Positions 5,519-7,069 of a DNA stretch of 7,069 nt are shown piece by piece. Positions within the stretch are counted from its first letter, which is position 1; every line of letters starts with the position of its first letter. The stretch spans positions 1 to 7,069 of the forward strand of contig JAUXFB010000066.1 in NCBI GenBank assembly GCA_030620255.1, read 5' to 3'. The DNA comes from Candidatus Aminicenantota bacterium. GTDB lineage: Bacteria > Acidobacteriota > Aminicenantia > UBA2199. The notes under the pieces were generated by a model. It was not told the origin of the DNA and did not search any database. It worked only from the letters and a program-made list of their open reading frames with translations. The translations under genes were made by a program, and so were the position numbers.

Positions 5519-6631
5519 ATGGTTAAAATGTCGAAATTTTTTATTGTTTTATTTGTATTTCATTTTTTTGGGTTGATGGTTTTTCCCAGTGATACGCGGA
5601 TAACGGATTTTAAACAACTTAAACTGGACAAAGATATGGCATCTAAATTTGCTTCCATGGCCATGCGGTGTATTGAAAAAGAATATCCCAATAAACTGTC
5701 CCATGTGATGAACAATGAAAGGGAGGTCTTAAATCCCAAAGCCCTTCATCCTGCCTTTTATGGATGTTTTGACTGGCACTCTTCTGTTCATGGTCACTGG
5801 ATGCTCATCCGCCTTTTAAAACGTTTCCCCCAATTGCCCGAAGCAGGAAAAATCAGGTCAGCATTGAACCGGAACCTGTCCAGAGATAATATAAAGAGGG
5901 AAGTTGAATATATGAAACAACCCAGTAGAAAATCCTTTGAACGTATGTATGGATGGGCATGGCTGTTAAAGCTGGTTGAAGAATTGTACAACTGGGATGA
6001 TCAGGATGGACGGTTATGGTTAAAGAACCTCTTGCCCCTTGAAAAGGAAATTGTCAATAGATATCTGATTTTTTTACCCAAACAGACCTATCCCATTCGT
6101 ACGGGTGTTCATCCAAATACCGCCTTTGGTCTGGCCTTTGCCCTGGATTATGCACGTACTTCAAAGAATGTAAAACTGGAAAATATGATCATAAAGCGCA
6201 GTTATGATTATTTTTCAAAGGATAGCAACTGTCCTGCCAAATGGGAACCCGGAGGCGAAGATTTTTTCCCCCCCTGTTTAATGGAAGCCGATTTAATGAG
6301 GCGGGTGATGAAACCAAAAGAGTTTGCCCGGTGGTTTCATCAGTTTTTACCCCGGTTAAGAAAAAAGAAACCCAGGATGTTGCTGGAACCTGCCATTGTG
6401 ACCGATCGAAGTGACGGTAAGCTGGTCCACCTGGATGGTCTCAATTTGAGTAGAGCGTGGTGTATGGTCTCTGTATCCATGACCCTTCCAGAAAATGATC
6501 GGGTTCGAGAAGTACTTATGGATTCGGCGATCAAACATGCAACGGATGCATTAAAGAATATTCACAGCGGGGAATATTCCGGTGAACACTGGCTGGCATC
6601 TTTTGCCATTTATCTCCTGACTCAGAAATAG
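5519..6631 (+). CDS. DUF2891 family protein with signal peptide
   Basis: The gene encodes a 370-residue exported protein. Residues 1 to about 24 (MVKMSKFFIV, then a hydrophobic run ending near FPSD) form a signal peptide. The mature part carries the DUF2891 signature HPAFYGCFDWHSSVHGHW (77-94), then RMYGWAWLLKL (142-152), YPIRTGVHPNTAFGL (191-205), EPGGEDFFPPCLMEADL (243-259), HLDGLNLSRAWC (304-315) and SGEHWLASF (354-362). The spread of conserved Trp, His, Asp and Glu among helices suggests an alpha/alpha-barrel-like enzyme, perhaps acting on carbohydrate or cell-wall material, but no activity is established for the family. It starts 17 bases after the ggt remnant stop, as if the two had been an operon in the donor. 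The frame is intact with no internal stop, so it may be functional. Its GC content and codon use stand out from both flanks. No clear promoter of its own is visible; it could be read from the DUF3187 promoter. Confidence 0.88.
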   Translation: MVKMSKFFIVLFVFHFFGLMVFPSDTRITDFKQLKLDKDMASKFASMAMRCIEKEYPNKLSHVMNNEREVLNPKALHPAFYGCFDWHSSVHGHWMLIRLLKRFPQLPEAGKIRSALNRNLSRDNIKREVEYMKQPSRKSFERMYGWAWLLKLVEELYNWDDQDGRLWLKNLLPLEKEIVNRYLIFLPKQTYPIRTGVHPNTAFGLAFALDYARTSKNVKLENMIIKRSYDYFSKDSNCPAKWEPGGEDFFPPCLMEADLMRRVMKPKEFARWFHQFLPRLRKKKPRMLLEPAIVTDRSDGKLVHLDGLNLSRAWCMVSVSMTLPENDRVREVLMDSAIKHATDALKNIHSGEYSGEHWLASFAIYLLTQK

Positions 6632-6655
6632 GATATTTTATTGACAATTAACTTC

Positions 6656-6673
6656 TAATAGATGACGCTATTA
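6656..6673. terminator. Weak hairpin between convergent DUF2891 and pth genes
   Basis: TAATAG and CTATTA pair perfectly around a 6-base loop (ATGACG). Adjacent bases add a G-T wobble and one A-T pair. The + strand continues into AT-rich ATTATTTATT but no true T-tract follows, and the stem is mostly A-T. It could be a weak bidirectional terminator; its right arm overlaps the right direct-repeat copy. Confidence 0.2.
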
Positions 6674-6679
6674 ATTATT
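6664..6679 (+). repeat. Right copy of imperfect direct repeat bracketing the GC-richer block
   Basis: GACGCTATTAATTATT differs from 5355-5370 at two positions only. Its last base is the third base of the pth stop codon on the other strand, and it lies about 30 bases beyond the DUF2891 stop. Together the copies enclose the whole compositionally different block. Confidence 0.35.
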
Positions 6680-7069
6680 TATTCAATATTTGGAATAGTA
6701 TTATATTTCCGGTATTTTTTTATCATGTTATCAAAATCTTCCGATTCAACAGTCTTTAACAGTATTTCTGCTGATTTTTCCAGAAAGGATGGAAGAGATA
6801 TTTTTTCCTCTATGGAGAAGTCGCTTAAAACATAAGGAGTAATATTACCATGAAAGGGCTTTGATATGCCTAGCCTCATCCTCTTAAAATCCCTTGTTCC
6901 GATGCTCGATTCTATAGACCTGAGTCCGTTATGACCCCCCAAACCACCACCATTTTTTAGGCTTATAAAGCCAAAGGGAAGTTCTAGCTCATCATGAATA
7001 ATGAGTAATTCTTCTGGCTGTATTTTAAAAAAATCCATTGTTAAAATAACACACTCTCCACTTAAATTC
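6679..7069 (-). CDS. pth: Peptidyl-tRNA hydrolase, C-terminal part (5' end beyond window)
   Basis: Pth frees tRNA from peptidyl-tRNAs that drop off the ribosome by cleaving the ester bond. The 129 visible residues run off the window edge: reading on past the methionine codon at 7038 gives NLSGECVILT, the family's conserved NLSG motif, so that methionine is internal and the gene continues upstream. Next come IIHDELELPFG (visible residues 23-33), containing the conserved catalytic-site aspartate of HDEL, and GGGLGGHNGLRSI (visible residues 40-52), containing the conserved substrate-binding asparagine of GHNG. RLGI and the C-terminal helical tail follow. The N-terminal catalytic histidine would lie outside the window. 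The full protein is usually about 190 residues, so roughly two thirds are here. Composition is AT-rich like the lip genes, so it belongs to the host backbone. Confidence 0.95.
   Translation of the reverse strand, partial: NLSGECVILTMDFFKIQPEELLIIHDELELPFGFISLKNGGGLGGHNGLRSIESSIGTRDFKRMRLGISKPFHGNITPYVLSDFSIEEKISLPSFLEKSAEILLKTVESEDFDNMIKKYRKYNTIPNIE

Larger units (their letters stand above)
5373..6631. other. GC-richer block, probably acquired by horizontal transfer
   Basis: Sampled 60-base rows in the block have 45-50% GC (27/60 at 5761, 28/60 at 6361, 30/60 at 6421), against 23-35% outside it (14/60 at 5041, 18/60 at 1081, 21/60 at 2221, 18/60 at 6721). Inside, leucine is often CTG, arginine CGG or CGT and proline CCC; outside, TTA and AGA dominate. 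The block contains a decapitated ggt tail and a complete DUF2891 gene and nothing resembling a transposase or integrase. Confidence 0.65.

Noticed and set aside
6641..6646. Perfect TTGACA -35 box after the DUF2891 gene
   Set aside because: No acceptable -10 box occurs 16-18 bases downstream (GACGCT and neighbours), and no + strand gene follows; only the antisense of pth would be transcribed.

Overview
The window is a gene-dense piece of chromosome from an AT-rich bacterium. Hand counts of sample 60-base rows give about 23-35% GC in most genes. A secreted DUF3187 protein with the look of an outer-membrane protein suggests a diderm (Gram-negative type) cell, and lipB plus lipA show that it makes its own lipoyl cofactor. 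The sequence does not fix the phylum; an uncultured anaerobic diderm is a guess.

Bases 2-3646 (+ strand) hold a tight run: the 3' part of a DUF401 membrane permease, a ROK-family sugar kinase of the long (about 370 aa) type, lipB (octanoyltransferase) and lipA (lipoyl synthase). The ROK gene overlaps lipB by 8 bases and lipB overlaps lipA by 4 (ATGA), so these are almost certainly co-transcribed. LipB puts octanoate on carrier domains and LipA inserts two sulfurs to give lipoate for 2-oxoacid dehydrogenases and the glycine cleavage system. The permease and kinase may import and phosphorylate a sugar, but their substrate cannot be read from the sequence.

Bases 3643-4260 (- strand) encode a single-domain threonylcarbamoyl-AMP synthase (TsaC/Sua5), needed for the tRNA t6A modification. 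It converges on lipA so tightly that one palindromic TTAA supplies both stop codons. The 151-base divergent gap 4261-4411 holds a good promoter for tsaC and a weaker one for the DUF3187 gene (4412-5335).

Bases 5373-6631 are the most interesting part. They are clearly richer in GC (about 45-50% in sampled rows) and use different codons. The block opens with 42 codons matching the extreme C-terminus of a gamma-glutamyltransferase, with the rest of that gene missing. An intact gene for a secreted DUF2891 protein follows. An imperfect 16-base direct repeat (14/16) brackets the block. I read it as a horizontally acquired segment dropped between the DUF3187 gene and pth, with the donor's upstream ggt gene cut at the left junction.

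Bases 6679-7069 (- strand) are the C-terminal part of peptidyl-tRNA hydrolase (pth), cut by the window end. No RNA genes, CRISPR arrays, transposases or IS elements were found, and no intergenic stretch exceeds 300 bases. Apart from the block, the region looks like ordinary housekeeping chromosome; I see no convincing new multi-gene system.
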